DNA of 64,000 bases from Amanita rubescens. Its lineage: Eukaryota > Basidiomycota > Agaricomycetes > Agaricales > Amanitaceae. Position numbers and translations under genes: made by a program. Shown piece after piece: positions 42,800-55,666 of the stretch. The stretch lies in NCBI GenBank assembly GCA_015039365.1, contig WION01000006.1, forward strand, positions 744,001-808,000, read 5' to 3'. The notes beneath the pieces were generated by a model, which was not told where the DNA came from, did not search any database, and saw only the letters and a list, made by a program, of their open reading frames with translations. Each line of letters starts with the position of its first letter. Position 1 is the stretch's first letter.

Positions 42800-43680
42800 T
42801 TCGTTTAGTTCCGGAGGTGTTCAATGTTGTCTAATAACTTGATGTCTGACTGCTGAAAAAGTATCTGAATATAGAGTTGGTTCAACTGAGCATACGGAGA
42901 GGATGAGTTGACGGTACGGAGCTTTAATATGACTGTTCCCTGGAATTACAGTCGTCGTCATCGATGATTCGATGAACTTGACCACCGTTGAAGTATATAT
43001 GAATTGGCCCGGCGCTTTGGAGACCGGGTGGTGGATATCTTTATCGGATGGAAGATTGGGTTTGTAAAAATTCGGAAGAATTCGTCTTCCAAGTATCCCT
43101 GAACATCGTCGTTGGGTGCAAACTTCTCGTCTAATACAACAACACGCGCGACTTTTTTCAAGTTTTCCGAGTTCAAAGTTTCCTTGATATGAGATTCTGG
43201 TCTGGGAAACGTAATGGGACGCTGGTATGTGCCAACGCATCCGCGATGAGTACGTCTGGTCCTGCACATTCGTCTACTCCGTCAATTATAGCAAACGAGC
43301 GGGGTCACACGCGCATCCATTAGACTCAGTACCTGTGCAGGCTTGCCCATCATCTTGAAATCCAACTTGGATGCCTAAGTGGAAAACGGTAATCGGTCAT
43401 TGCCGAGTTGTTGTGGTTTGTAGGGAGACAACGAATAAACCTGCAGCAAAGTAATAAGACTTGCCTTCAACCTTCGCTACGCTTGAAACAACCATACTCT
43501 TTTGTCCAGAATGTCTTGTATTTACACATCAATATATCTGGCAGCCAGCTCACCGACGTTGGGTGTGATCAGATCAATAATTACGACCAGAGCCAGTTCA
43601 TTACCGTTTGAGATTCGAGAAAGGGCGACCCATCACCCGAAAGTCTATCCCTTGGGAGCAACACAATGTGTGGTTTCTGC
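42800..43680 (-). pseudogene. Decayed NACHT (NLR-type) NTPase fragment
   Basis: Reading from 43310 downwards, one frame gives FAIIDGVDECAGPDVLIADA. This is the Walker B region of fungal NACHT NTPases (IIDGLDEC), followed by VPLRFP. The next frame gives RPESHIKETLNSENLKKVAR and VVLDEKFAPNDDVQGYLEDEF, then FFRIFTNPIFHP. A third frame gives SDKDIHHPVSKAPGQFIYTS and TVVKFIESS. These blocks occur in this order after Walker B in agaricomycete NWD/NACHT proteins (ASRPE, YLxDEF, SxGQFIYAST). At least two frame changes break it. Upstream (43330-43680) short stretches such as IIDLITPNVGELAARYID may be older remains. No P-loop is seen. Such genes encode intracellular receptors. Confidence 0.68.
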
Positions 43681-43740
43681 ATGACATAAGAGGAAGGTGA
43701 AGAGAGGAGAGAAGTCGAGGCAACGCCGAGTCCTGCCAAA

Positions 43741-43806
43741 AGTCTCTCTTAATCTCTCTTAATCTCTCTTAATCTCTCTTTGGCTCTCTTTGGCTCTCTT
43801 TGTCTC
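43741..43806 (+). repeat. 10-bp pyrimidine-rich tandem repeat
   Basis: Units of the form NNNCTCTCTT: one agtctctctt, three aatctctctt, then two tggctctctt, followed by tgtctctcac. Two variant blocks are arranged in series, which suggests separate rounds of slippage. Confidence 0.9.
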
Positions 43807-43944
43807 TCACTGACTCGGACCACGATCATGCGCTCTCATTAATCCCATTACCGACACTGAAACTCTATTTGAAGAATGGCCCAAGGTATCACTGAATCTA
43901 GTCCTCAATAATTGCAAACTAACAAAATACCACCTTGTAAGAAC

Positions 43945-44390
43945 AATACCCATCAATCTTTAGAAAATCGTTCAAAAATGAATCCAAATGGATAGAGTAC
44001 AAAATCTTTGTTGGTCCCCATTCTCCACAGGCTGATGTGGGCAAAATTGGAGACATTGGGGTTGAAAGTTCAGATACACAGGAAGTTATTGATACCCTAA
44101 ACCTTCAACGCAGAATAGAACAGCCAAAAAACTACGAAAAACACCAGGTTTATTACAAGACTGAAGATGGCTGGAGACGTGCAGACAAACGCAGGCATGA
44201 CAATGGAAAACCCTACACCAGGCATCCAGAAATCTCATTGTATTTCTTGGACGACTTTTCATTCACATGGAGAAATGCTAGAAACTACTCTGCCAGCAGC
44301 AAGCGTGGAAGGTCTAAGCGACTTGATTCAACATCCAGGGGGGGGAGGGGGGGAGATCATGATGCAGTTGAGCTAAGTCACGGTACATGA
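43945..44390 (+). CDS. Unassigned small protein or remnant
   Basis: A frame open from about 43955 reads SFKNESKWIEYKIFVGPHSP, QADVGKIGDIGVESSDTQEV and HQVYYKTEDGWRRADKRRHD, ending after a Gly-rich run at 44390. The combination of a VGxxGDI motif followed by YxKxxDGW recalls small agaricomycete-specific proteins often found near mobile elements, but I cannot name a family. No ATG with a convincing context is visible; the nearest in-frame starts are GTG. A homopolymeric G tract (gggggagggggg, 44339-44352) sits in the 3' part. It is probably a remnant. Confidence 0.25.
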
Positions 44391-45091
44391 ATGCCAATAA
44401 TTGAACTTGAAAGCATTCTTACCTAGTATTGATAGATGGTGACTCACAAAAACCAAAAAAACGAGCTCGAACAGACTTGATGAATTTTGATTGCGGCCGT
44501 GGTAATATGATCTGCTCCTCTCTGCCAAGAAACAAGTTTCTGAAAATATATTTTAGTTCCCTCATGGATCATAGTAGAAGAATGTTCAGCTGTAGACACC
44601 AGCCTAATGATCCATCATATGCACTTGTGATAGACCTACCTGTAAAGCAAAATGGCCTGTAATTACAGAAAGAATGATGCATCATGGCAGACGAACCTGT
44701 CCCGATCTTCCAGCTGTACAAAATTCACGTCTCTTCCTTATAGCGCAGGGCTATTTTACCTGAGTTGTGCAAGGAGCTGGCAAACACATGGGTTTAGAGT
44801 CTGAACGCAAATAGTCTTTCATCCAGTCATTTCTGCAAAAGCTTGTTGGTACTCGGAGCTCAAGCAATAACCAGAGTTCAAGTTAATAGTAGCGTTTTGC
44901 TTAGCACATGGTCATAGAAGATGTAAATGTGCCATTATAATAGATTCTGGTTTGACAATAAAACGGGGTTTATGAATACTTGATAAGTGAGAGATCACGA
45001 AAAGAGTATCAAGACACGCGTACGTCGTATAATGGGTACTGTTGGTCATCATGCACAGTGGATCCATACACATTCGTATACGAGGCCGAAA
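44391..45091. other. Intergenic stretch
   Basis: About 700 bp between the unassigned frame and the next gene. A frame at 44429-44662 (KPKKRARTDLMNF) has no family pattern. Nothing else seen. Confidence 0.35.
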
Positions 45092-46686
45092 TTAAGAATT
45101 CTGTTTCTGTGATGCGCACTCCGCTGTACCGTGCTCCCGCCTTTTCCATTCTTCCCACCAAAGGGGGATGGATTCCCGCTTGAGCTTTTCAAACTCGTCA
45201 ATCTTTTCTTGGAGGGATCTATGTCTCATGGCTTCTGTTACCTTCGGATGACGATAGCCAGACTCTGATGCCTTATGATGAAATGTCTCAACATGAGCTC
45301 AGACGGTAAGCCATTTAAAATACTGACCTCGACACACATCTTCAACAATGATATGTCGGAACCAAGAGTCAAACATCTTCGGATTTTGGTCTGGTCCTCT
45401 TCATCCAGAAAGTCGCGTACTCGTTGGTCCTTTCCCTGCAGAGCAGGAGCGTCTCGACTGAGTTGTGCAAGGAGTGGATACAAGCTCTCGGACATCTGCA
45501 ATTTTTTCTCCAACCAACGCACGAGGTCCTTGATACCCGGAGCTTGAGTCACATCCGGAATTCGGACGAAAGGAACAAAGTCGCCGTACACTGGTTCGGA
45601 AGGAAGCTCGGGTTCAAAGGGGCGCAACAAACTTGCCGGGACATTCGGCATGCGCTCGAGAAGGTCTTGGCCATACCTGTATGCAAAGATGCGCCCCTGT
45701 ATATGCTTTAGCTGATGTGTATATGTGATAGGATGTGAAATCAACTTCTTTTGAGGAGGCTTCCATGACCATCGTCAGATTTATATACGTTCCGAGGGCT
45801 GGTACGTCCACGTGATAATGTGCATAGTATAATGGGATCAGAACGGGATAGGCTGCCATCTAGTGTGAACCAGTTGGCGCTCAATTATATACGGGAGACG
45901 ATGGACATACTAAAGTAGGTGTGATGGATGTAGGCGAGATGTGTAAGCCATCCGCGATCTCTACATCTCCGTGTGGCCAGTATTTGGTAATGTCAAGAAC
46001 CGAGAAGGGAGATATTGAGTATGGTAGGCGTTGTATTTGCATGCCATGCTGCTTTTCTAGTTCGGACGTGAAACGTACAACTTCGCACGGCTGGTCTTGA
46101 TCCCAAAAAGAAAGAGGCGACATGACATCTAAATCATTTCCTATCGTGAATAGTTAGTTAATCGAAATGAAGTATAAAGAGAACAGACCTGGCAGATAAC
46201 TGATTATTCCTAAAAGTTAAGATACGAGGCATGGTATATTAAACTTGACTTACCTATTGAGGAGTTGGATCGAAACAGTGCGCTTTGTTATGAGTAAGAC
46301 TAGAATATATCAGTTCAACGTTGACGTACCTGGATATTATTACACGTAACAGAGGCCCGTAGTTCTGCATCTAAGACCCAAGCAGGGAAATAAACTGGTA
46401 TAATCTGCGCCGGACGTATAGGCTCAAATCCAAAGCCGGGTAGTAGTCGCGCAGCGAAGGAACCTAGGAACTGTCTGAACGCGAGCATTGGCGAGGCAAA
46501 AGGCGCCAATCGGACGATTGCCTCCTCCTGGGAAATTTCGAAGCGAAGTGCTGCAACAAGAGTGTACATATTAGTGTTCATACGATTCCAGGAGCGCGTA
46601 CCATGGACACCGTTAAAGGGCGCGGTCGACGAGTGCCTACGGAACAAGCGCCCAGCCTGTGGCCGGAAGGAGTTGCGAGCGAACAT
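45092..46686 (-). CDS. Conserved hypothetical protein with mitochondrial-type presequence
   Basis: Starting at 46686 the protein reads MFARNSFRPQAGRLFRRHSS, rich in Arg/Ser and free of acids, as in mitochondrial presequences. After an intron (donor gtacgc after GVH) come LRFEISQEEAIVRLAPFASP, RPAQIIPVYFPAWVLDAELR, MSPLSFWDQDQPCEVVRFTS and MAAYPVLIPLYYAHYHVDVP (one hydrophobic stretch, possible membrane segment), then RMPNVPASLLRPFEPELPSE. The last exon, after an intron near 45255-45320, reads YRHPKVTEAMRHRSLQEKID, PLWWEEWKRREHGT and ends at 45092. Family unknown to me. The IPVYFPAW..DAE and VLIPLYYA motifs look conserved and may be recognisable in a profile search. It is divergent from SCJ1, with only 68 bp between the two ATGs. 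Confidence 0.6.
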
Positions 46687-46754
46687 TCCGATCCCGTGAC
46701 AGTCACGCCGGATCGGACGGGACACGTCGACCTCACCAGCACCAGCACTTGCAC

Positions 46755-48257
46755 ATGTACCCGTTCACCATCTTCCTGCTGCTCTCATTGTCAGCGTTCG
46801 CGCTCGCGGCAGATCTCTATAAAATCCTCGACTTATCCCGGTCGGCGTCGCAAAGGGACATAAAGCACGCGTACAAAAAATTAAGCAAGAAATATCACCC
46901 CGACAAAAACAAGGACCCTGATGCTAAAGACAAGTTCGTCGATATTGCCCATGGTGCGCGTTTTGTCTCTATTATCTGTGATTTTTCTGACAAAGTGAAT
47001 AGCATACGAGGTCCTGTCGGATCCCGAGGTGGGTCATGCGCGCTGTCATTAATTCGGTTGCTCAAGTATCTGTATAGAAACGAGATATATACGACCGTCA
47101 TGGGGAGGTGCGGGTCGGATACATTCCCAAATCAACTTGCATCTTATCAGTATATAGGAAGGTCTGAAGGCACACGAAAGTGGACAACACGCTGCCAATC
47201 CATTCGATATATTCCAAAATTTCTTCGGAGGCCGTAAGTTTGTCCGTTTAAAACTAGCCTCGCCAAGCGAGTGACGAGGTTATATAGATCACGCCGAACA
47301 GTCGCGAAAGGGACCCTCATCGTTGTCGGAATTTGAAGTTTCCTTGGCAGAAATGTGAGTATACTATTTCTACGACTGGGCGATACGACTAATTTGTCTA
47401 GGTATCAAGGAGCTAGTCTGGACGTAGGTGCAGTTAAAAACTCAGGTCTTCCGCAATGCTGACGTTTGCAACTAGTTCCAAGTACGGAAAAAAGTTCTTT
47501 GCGACCACTGTCGGGGGAACGGCGCAGCATCCTCCTCAGATATCCATGCATGTTCGTCGTGCGGTGGATCAGGCGTAAAAATCGTTAAACAGCAGATATT
47601 CCCCGGGATGTACGCTCAAAGTCAAGTCACATGCCCAGATTGCCGTGGCCAAGGCAAAGTCGTCACGAAGATTTGTCCTCATTGTGGAGGCACCAAGGTT
47701 ATCGACCATGTCCAATCTTATACACTCGAAATTATACCCGGTACGCCCGAAAACCATGAAATAGTGTTTGAAGGCGAGGCAGACGAGTCACCTGATTATG
47801 ATGCTGGCGACATTATAATACGCGTTAAGAGCAGGAAAGAGAAGGGTGGATGGAGACGGAAAGAGTCTAATTTATATTGGAAGGAAACAATCGGCGTCGA
47901 TGAAGTTCGTTCATTTTCTTTCCTCGTATATTCTAACCTGTTTAACTCCCTGTAGGCGCTACTAGGCTTTGACCATAATTTGACGCATCTTGACGGTCAT
48001 GCGATACGGCTACGTCGCACTGGCATCACACAGCCTGGTTTTGTGCAGACAATTACGGGGGAAGGAATGCCCATCTTTGGGCAACACTTTAGAGGAGATC
48101 TGTTCGTGGAATACAATGTCGTGCTACCGGCAGAGCTATCTCCACAGCTACGTCGTAGTGAGTATCTTGGTTGATCATATGGTTACTCTGTGCTTATCGT
48201 CTTTCAGAACTGAAAGAGGCATTCCCACCGTCAAGATCAGGTCACGACGAACTTTAG
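46755..48257 (+). CDS. SCJ1: ER-lumenal DnaJ co-chaperone Scj1/ERdj3 type
   Basis: A signal peptide (MYPFTIFLLLSLSAFALAAD) is followed by a J domain (LYKILDLSRSASQRDIKHAY, KKLSKKYHPDKNKDPDAK with HPD). The J domain is completed across introns by AYEVLSDPE and RDIYDRHGE. Then come a Gly/Phe region and EFEVSLAEMY, and four zinc-binding CxxCxGxG-type repeats (CDHCRGNG, CSSCGGSG, CPDCRGQG, CPHCGGTK). The client-binding C-terminal domain (HEIVFEGEADESPDYDAGD, FDHNLTHLDGHAIRLRRTG, GEGMPIFGQHFRGDLFVEYN) ends in HDEL, the ER retention signal. This is a type I Hsp40 that stimulates the ER Hsp70 Kar2/BiP. Introns are about 50 nt; the CDS ends at 48257, 171 bp before the convergent CUL3 stop. Confidence 0.94.
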
Positions 48258-48428
48258 CTGTATACCCATAGAATGGATTGGTGTCATTATTTATATACGT
48301 TATACACGGTTAGGTGTAGATATTATTGCGTTACAATAAACCAGGGAAATATGGAAAGATGATACAATGTATTGAGGGAATCCACATGCAAAACGTGCAG
48401 TAACACAGGAGGGTAGGAGCAGTTATGC

Positions 48429-51343
48429 CTACCGACTGATTAACGGCATTCTGGCGAATAGGAGCCTGTAACTCACTAGGTAGTTGTATGATTTCCGATC
48501 TTCGCAGCGTTCCAGATATTCTCTCTGCATTTTAAGGTCAAATCTCCGAATGGCGCAAGTCATGGGAGTAGTCGTACCTCAATTAGGTTTTCAATTCGTT
48601 TCTTTATACCCAGTGGATCAGGTTGGAATCGGCTAGCCAGCTGGCGTGTCACTTCGTTAACAAGATCGTTATGCGTCATGTGTTTGCGGTCTTTCATTAT
48701 CCTGACGATGCAAGCCTACAAGTTCGGAAATCAGATTTGAGAAAGGGCAGAAAAATAATAGAAGTTGACATACGTCGGATTGGTGTTTGCGTTCCTCATC
48801 AATTCTCTCTCGCGTCTCTTTTCTTTCTTCTCCCGATTCTACCTTGGCAGCAACTACAGCAATCTTGATCTTATGTAGTTCTGATTGGAACCCTTCGTTG
48901 AAAGAGAAGGTATCATCGTCCTTCACGTCCCGTCCTGGAGGATGCTTCTTGAGCACCTTGAACTTGGCACACGCCAACGACTGCAACTGTCGTTTCAATT
49001 CCTGTTCTTCAATGTTGGTCGCTTCTTTGATATCCTACAGGATTCGATAAATGCCTGCAAATCTACAATGGAATATCTTACCGCATAGCTCATTTTCCCC
49101 CCCTCACTCAAGTTTTGGAACAAGAGCAAGATGACCAACGCATACGTCGACACGTTCAATTCATGCTGACGAGATTTGAACCTAACTTTCACATCCGCGC
49201 TTCCCAGCGACGGCACCCACGCCAAACGACGGCCAGAGTGTCTTGTGTTATAAAATCGCTGGTATGAATTGCAAGCCTGGACCATCTCTGGCGGAAATAT
49301 GCATGCTGGAGGGGCCTGTGACATAGGCCAGAAGGTTGCTGTCATGATGATCACCGATATCTCAATTTCAGGCGGCTACAGGAGAAAATCAGCGAAACTC
49401 AGAGAAGTATGAAATAAAACTGACCGATGATTTTAACCGCTCAAGATAAGTTCTGTAAAGACCCATATGTTCATCCGATAGTTTCATATCATGGAACATG
49501 CCCTCCAACTTTTGCGTGAACTGGAAACCACATTCAACTTTCAGCTTAGCCAACATGCCTCGTTCTGCGTCGTCTGACACAGACCGGTTGTGGAGAAGGC
49601 GTTTTGCGAGATGATTTTTGTAGTAACGTTCAAACACGTCCTTTTCAGAAATAAAGCGGAACACAGTTATGGTCTTATCCAGAACGATGTCAACCTCTGT
49701 GTCCGTTTTCTATCACCAAAGGTCAACGGCATGTTGGAACGTCAATCTATCCTGCACTCACCCCTTTCAAGCCGCGCCTAAGGTGGTCATCGATAAACAA
49801 TGAAATAAATTCTGGTGCTTTGTCGCTAAGGTTCACGAAGCCCGCAAACGCCTTCAAGCACTAGGTAAGCCGATAGCACACGGGTTTCTCTGTGCCACCT
49901 ACCTCATTCATCGATGATTCAATCTCGCGATCGCTTTGCCAGCAATTTTTCCATATAGTTTCGAACTTGTCTTTCAGGTCAAGAACATCTTGCACCCACT
50001 TTGATGCCCCAGTATTTGCTGACTTGATTTTTGCGATTCTCCCTTTTCTCTTTGTATCTCCTTCATCAGCTCCAGCTTGATCCTCTTCTGCCTCGTCCAC
50101 TACTAGTGAAAGGCGGTTTATTTCTTTACCCCGTCGCGAGATGGACTCCTTCAAAGCACGTTTGAGATAAGGCAGACCGGTTTGGATCCCAGAGCATAAA
50201 CGATATAGGCGAGCAAGATCTTCAACTTTCGACGCATCGACCATCGCGTCCAACCCAGAGTTCGCTAGCGATATGACATCCTGTATACGGGGCGAGAGGA
50301 GTTGTTCTTGCAAAATGGTACGCAGTGGTAGTGCCGTGATGCGTGTGAGATAGTGGTGGGCCCGAGACTCTTCAGATTCGTACCGTTCTTCCACCTGCGA
50401 GAAAAAATAGATCACACAGACCGAATCGATATGAGAGGCCATCACCCACTCGTTTAAGAAACACAGAAGCGTCACAAAGTTGCAATAATCTATCTCCTTC
50501 CGCTTTGTAATAGGCTCGACTTTCAGCGAGGATAGCAGGTTCGAGGAATTCCTCATACAACGTCGTTTTCTCGTCCTCGGTGCAGAGACTCGTAAAAACC
50601 TCGACAGATCCTTTGACGGATGAGCGATTGATCACATAGCCTTCTCTCTCGAAACGTATTTGATTTAGAATGGCATTTATTAGGTGGTCGCGAATAGAAG
50701 GCCGCATGATATGTTCTCGGAAGAGAAGACGCCCCAACTCCCATGTTCCCGGTACGCTTGAAGATATTGTGTAGACCCGATCCTTGTTCGTCATTAGGAT
50801 CTTCGCAAAAATGTGGCAAAAGTGCAGAAACACGGTACCATGTATTTCAGAATCTGCCCTAGCTTCACCATGTTGCTACAATGGTCTTCGTGCACGGTAG
50901 CAACTGCCTTGCATAGTAACTCTGCCTCTTGACTCTGCTGCATTAGATCCTGAGTGCTATCATTCGGAAAGACGGGGATAATTTGTTCATCCGCGAGGTT
51001 ATGAAGATTCTCAATGACAAGATTCTTCAGCCCATTATATAGCATATCTCCATGTCTATATAACACCAGATTATAACCGAAACGATGGTTTTCCTCAAAT
51101 GACAAATATATGGCGTTGTGATTCTGAATTTCGCGGATATTTTTGGCTAGTTGAGTCCATGTATCCTCGGCATTAAACTCGGGCGCTGGCTATTAAGTAT
51201 AAAGGTGAGCTACGGTTTCTTGAGGGGTTTTGCAGATATACCTTCCGTGGGGGTTTCTACCAGAGATTCCCTTGACTTTAGATTAAAGATTAACCGGAAG
51301 ATGTAAGAATTCCACACACAATCTTCGGCTTCGCTCGTCGCAT
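48429..51343 (-). CDS. CUL3: Cullin-3 scaffold of BTB ubiquitin ligases
   Basis: It starts MRRAKPKI at 51343. Two introns lead to [20 protein letters not shown] and [20 protein letters not shown], the cullin-3 N-terminal region that binds BTB adaptors. Further blocks are [60 protein letters not shown], the cullin homology core [20 protein letters not shown] and [19 protein letters not shown]. The C-terminal winged helix is [19 protein letters not shown], which contains the neddylation lysine, then [19 protein letters not shown]. The annotated stop at 48429 gives a tail of [15 protein letters not shown] after YNYL; most cullins end within a few residues of YNYxA, and the tail begins with a GTGAGT donor-like sequence. 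About a dozen introns. Confidence 0.92.
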
Positions 51344-51645
51344 GAGGCCTGTTTCGTCGTTTAACCACATTATGGTGTCTCCTAAATCCTTGGAACGTAC
51401 CGCTAGCCATTGCCTACTGGTACTAGGGTGGCGTGTTAGACTATGTTCCGATGCCGTGAACCGCAGACAATCATATTGTTTGGATCTCAGGATCCAAGTA
51501 AATAACAATTTACTACAACGACGCGTAATGATATAATCTAGAGAACTACATGCAGGTTAAAGTGCTATGGTAATGGCAAGTACAAGAACAATAAATCAGT
51601 GCTGAAGTGACATATGCAAAGACGATCGGTCGTGAAGGGATCAAA
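51344..51645. other. Intergenic stretch between exportin-T and CUL3
   Basis: About 300 bp upstream of CUL3. No gene seen; presumably the CUL3 promoter and the LOS1 3' untranslated region. Confidence 0.4.
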
Positions 51646-54600
51646 TCATGAAGGTGCACGGGAAGATCGCACCACGTCTGTAAAGTATTTGCGGAAAGCT
51701 TTTCCATCCAGATTTTGAAGTTTCGTGGTAAAATCCATGGTTACATCCTGTGGCCAGTTTTGCGACGGTAAGAAGACAGAGAGAAAGTAGTTGTACGCTT
51801 CTGTACCCCGCGTTTTGCAAATTATTTGCAGTAGATTCGCAATCTCGTGCAAGACCTGTCGCAAGAGATGTACAAAGCACTCTATAGAGAGAAATCATGA
51901 CTTACTGTTGTCATCTGACCATCCTTGGCGTTGAAACCAGGCTGAGACGGAACGAGGAACATGGCAGGGACCAGCCTATCGTAGATGAAGGTTTCAAAGC
52001 CAGGCAAACCTCCTTGAGGTTTAGCATCGCCAGGCACCTGCGAGATTGGCTGTCCCCAGATAGCAACAGATCTACCCAAGAACGTAATGGCCGCCCTCTG
52101 ACTTGCAGAATCAGAAATGTCCTCTGCCAACTGCTGTAAGGTTTCGATCAATGGAAGGAAACTGCTGGCATTTCCTATCGCCCATTCAATAACTTGCTCG
52201 TACGAGAACTGAATGACTTACTTTCTGAAGTGAAGACGTTTTCCAGTCGTCCAGTCATAATAGCATTAAGCAAACCAAGATAGGCTCTGGTTGTATCGAT
52301 GTGTGCCCTTTGGTCGTCTGTACCGGATATGGGCTGCGAAAGTAATGTAGATATATGCATATTCAGTGGGCCGATTAACTGATCTAGTACGTCAAACATG
52401 TCTTTCTGTAAAAAGTTATTATCAGAAGGAGTAATTATAGTCTTGAGGAAGGGACCTTACTTGAAGTTTATGAATAGACAATCCAATGAGGTTCATAAAG
52501 TCAATCAGCTCCGTCGGCTCAAAATGTGCCAGCAGAGCTGCCATTAAAACTGGAATAAATTCAGTAACTCTGGCACCAGCCGTTGCCAGTATACGTGCAA
52601 AGGCGAATCTAGTCTGGGCGAGAGTGTCATTATCCCATACGGCATTGGAAGTCTAGCACTTACAGCGTCACGAATAACTTTGAGAGTATTCATAGCCTTT
52701 AAACATACAAGGATGGCCTGTGCCATCTCTGCAAACACATCAAGTGGTGGAAATACATGTCTTTCGGGTATTACAGCAGGATAATCCGGAAAACCCTTTG
52801 CAATATTGCCCAAGGCCATAATGATATGATGGACCTTGACGATTGGAACGATATCCTCGGGTCCTTTTGAGTTAAAACTTTGGAAATTTTCAGAAAGCCC
52901 CTCCATAAGAGGCTTGACAAGCGAAAGTAATACACTAGTTTGCTGTTCATGATTCTTGGAAAGTAGTGAAGACAGAATACCGGCAGTCTCGTAAAGATAC
53001 AATTGGGAGTCGAACGAAGTGTCTTTGACGGCTTCGGATAACGGATCCAGATCTGCATCGTCAGGTTCGGGGATCTGCACGTCGATGGAAAGCAAATCGC
53101 GCAAGCTCTCGAGGATGCTGACACTAAGATCTGGAGGGATATCGTTCCGGACCTCTTTGATAAAGCGATGGAATAGATAATCAACCCGAGCCCGATGTGA
53201 GGAGTCGTCATTGTGCAAGCCTCTAAGTTACGACTATGGATGAGTCACCGGTCGCCTACTTGCACATTGACTCACCTGCTATCAACCATGGCTTCGAGCG
53301 TTGGGATGATGCACTCCTTTCGGATTTTGAAAAAGTCTGGATACCGAGCCGCAGTCTCGAAAAACTGCAAGGCCACGGCACGGTGAGGGTATGATGACAT
53401 TCTGGATTGCACAAGAGCATATAGCATTTCTCCATGAGTTGTTAATGGATACTCCGCATAGTTCACCACCTTTCGAAGCTCTTTGTCGATAGCTGGTGCT
53501 TGGCAGAACGCTGCTCTGCCCTTTCCTCCTGCTGTAAAGGGGTAAGTCAGAATGAGCAGCGCATCCTACCGGTTACACTCACACTTATTAATCTCTCCAA
53601 ATATATAGACGAGATAAACACCGAGTTCAGCATCATTCCATTTCAGTGAAGCACCATTCCTGTAAGTTGTAATAGTCTCCAACGCCACCGTGCGTACTGT
53701 GTCCGTCACCAGATCTTGGTCAATCGCGAGAATAGAGTCCATAAAATTACGCAGTTCCTTCAAACAAGCGGGTCACGACACGAAGGGTGAACTTCATTAA
53801 AATCACTGACCTTTCTTAGCCTCTCAAACTCGGCATTGTCTTCTTCATCAACATCTTCAAGATCAGCCTCTTCGTCCCACTTCAACTTATCGAGCAGTAC
53901 TCGCAGGGAGCGACCCCAGAAAAGTCCGTACTGACTCATCCAACGGACTGGTCACCACTTTTCTACTACGTTTGTGCTGAAAAGATTCGTGAATGTCGCA
54001 AAGATGCTTGATATATGCGCACTTACGCTGGCAAGAATGCCTTGCAACATGGGGAAAATCGTACTAGAGGTATCGTCGTATTCGTCCGCTAGGAAACGCA
54101 ACATTACAGGTTGCACTTGCAAAAGATAAGCTTTTGCTTCCGAGCGAATATCCTCACTTGGACAGTCCTGGGACAATGATCAATGAAGAACCAGATTCCG
54201 TTCGAGGAAGTGGACAAACATCGGTTAGCTTTATCAATTCCAGCCCATACATATTCAACAGCTTTCCAAGCGCTTCCCGGTACGATTCTTCACCTTCATC
54301 AACATCGGACCCGCGCTCCTGCTGCTGCGCACGCGTCTTTGCCTCGAGCGCATCTATGACTTGGCCCAGAGACAAGACTTTGAACAGTTGAAGCTTGTCT
54401 CCCGGTTCTTTAAGGCCTTTCGCAACGATTCTGAGCAACGCTACGGAGGTCGCCAACCGGATTGGCAGGGATGGGTTCGCAAGCATGTTGAATAGTAAAG
54501 GAACGGTAGTTGGTGTAACAGTCAAATTGATATCGATCCATCCTAAAATGCCAAGTCAACGCGAGGGTATAACACGTCATCTCACTTTGACATACCAACG

Positions 54601-55569
54601 TACGATCCGAAAGTTCTAATACCCCAATCCACCAGTTCAATAGCGTTGTCCAATTCTCCTTTTGTTTCAGGCAAAGGCTCGCCTTTTTGTAGTCGACCCA
54701 TAGTTTCAGTACCCTCAGCAACGATAGTCAATACACCTTCATTAATCCGCGCTGCGTCTCTTTCCCGAACTGCGTCTCTGACCCTGGAATCACGCGAATG
54801 TCGTTCGGGTGTGAAATGCCGTGCAGATTTTATCACCTGATCGGCAACTTCTCCAGAAATTTCAAGGACGATGTGAAAGAAGAGAAGAGAGACATGACGG
54901 TTGAAGCTCGCGGCAGAGGGCACATCGGATGTTCGAATGAAAGCGAAGAGATCAGTAAAGAATGAGGGCCATTGGTCGATGTATGAACAAAGGAAGAATA
55001 AAGTTAGTGTATGAGAGAACTTGTTGCGTATATCTAGCTGTCGTGTAAGGTCCGGTGATTTATGACGTGTGGGATAGACGTACATGGAGCGTCGCTCTCT
55101 GCTGGGCCTTCCGCATATTCCCTTTGAACGTATTGCAATAGTGATTGACGTAGAAGGGTGAAGGATTCGTTGTCTAGTGGTTCAGAACTACAGCAGAGTT
55201 TAGTAATCGAATAGACAGCTACAGACGCGTGGAGAGCGAGGCAATTGCATTGGGGCCAAAGCGGGAAGTTGTAATAACTGCTCGATGCTTTGGAGAGAGG
55301 CGAGATCCAAAAATGACTCACGAGATCACTCACCGGCTCTCAAAGAAGTCGTCCAAGAGACCAAGGGCAAAGAAGCGGGCTTGAGAATTGTATTTCCTTG
55401 ATCCATTTGGATTCGTTTCGAGGAAAATATGCAGGGCCACACGCCATGCATGGAGTATGTTTTCTTGGATGTTGCGAATGTAACTCAAAGCCTGTGGATG
55501 AAGAGAAAGTTGGGTGGGATCAGAGGCAATTGTTATGGCTTGCACGAGCTGCTCTATTTCATGCTCCAT
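51646..55569 (-). CDS. LOS1: Exportin-T (tRNA nuclear exporter, Los1/XPOT)
   Basis: It begins MEHEIEQLVQAITIASDPTQ at 55569. The N-terminal importin-beta/exportin HEAT region includes QENILHAWRVALHIFLETNP, RFFALGLLDDFFESR, then YIRNKFSHTLTLFFLCSYID and WPSFFTDLFAFIRTSDVPSA. The last block, with IRNKxxxTLxxLFxxxY followed by WPSFF, is characteristic of exportin-T. Inner HEAT repeats such as ELVDWGIRTFGSYVGWIDI, PLLFNMLANPSLPIRLATS, EAKAYLLQVQPVMLRFLADE and PHRAVALQFFETAARYPDFF run to the C-terminus (YNYFLSVFLPSQNWPQDVTM, stop 51646). Exportin-T binds RanGTP and carries mature tRNA out of the nucleus. Roughly ten introns; no frame breaks noticed. Confidence 0.9.
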
Positions 55570-55666
55570 TGAATGCCAGGGATGGGATGGGTGAAACGAC
55601 CAGAAGATGATTTCGCAAAGATCAAGTCAGATAGCACAGTGTGGCTAAAAATGGCAACCAAGATCG

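Noticed and set aside
43741..43806. CRISPR-like array
   Set aside because: The 10-bp units are contiguous with no spacers, and the organism is a eukaryote. It is a simple tandem repeat.
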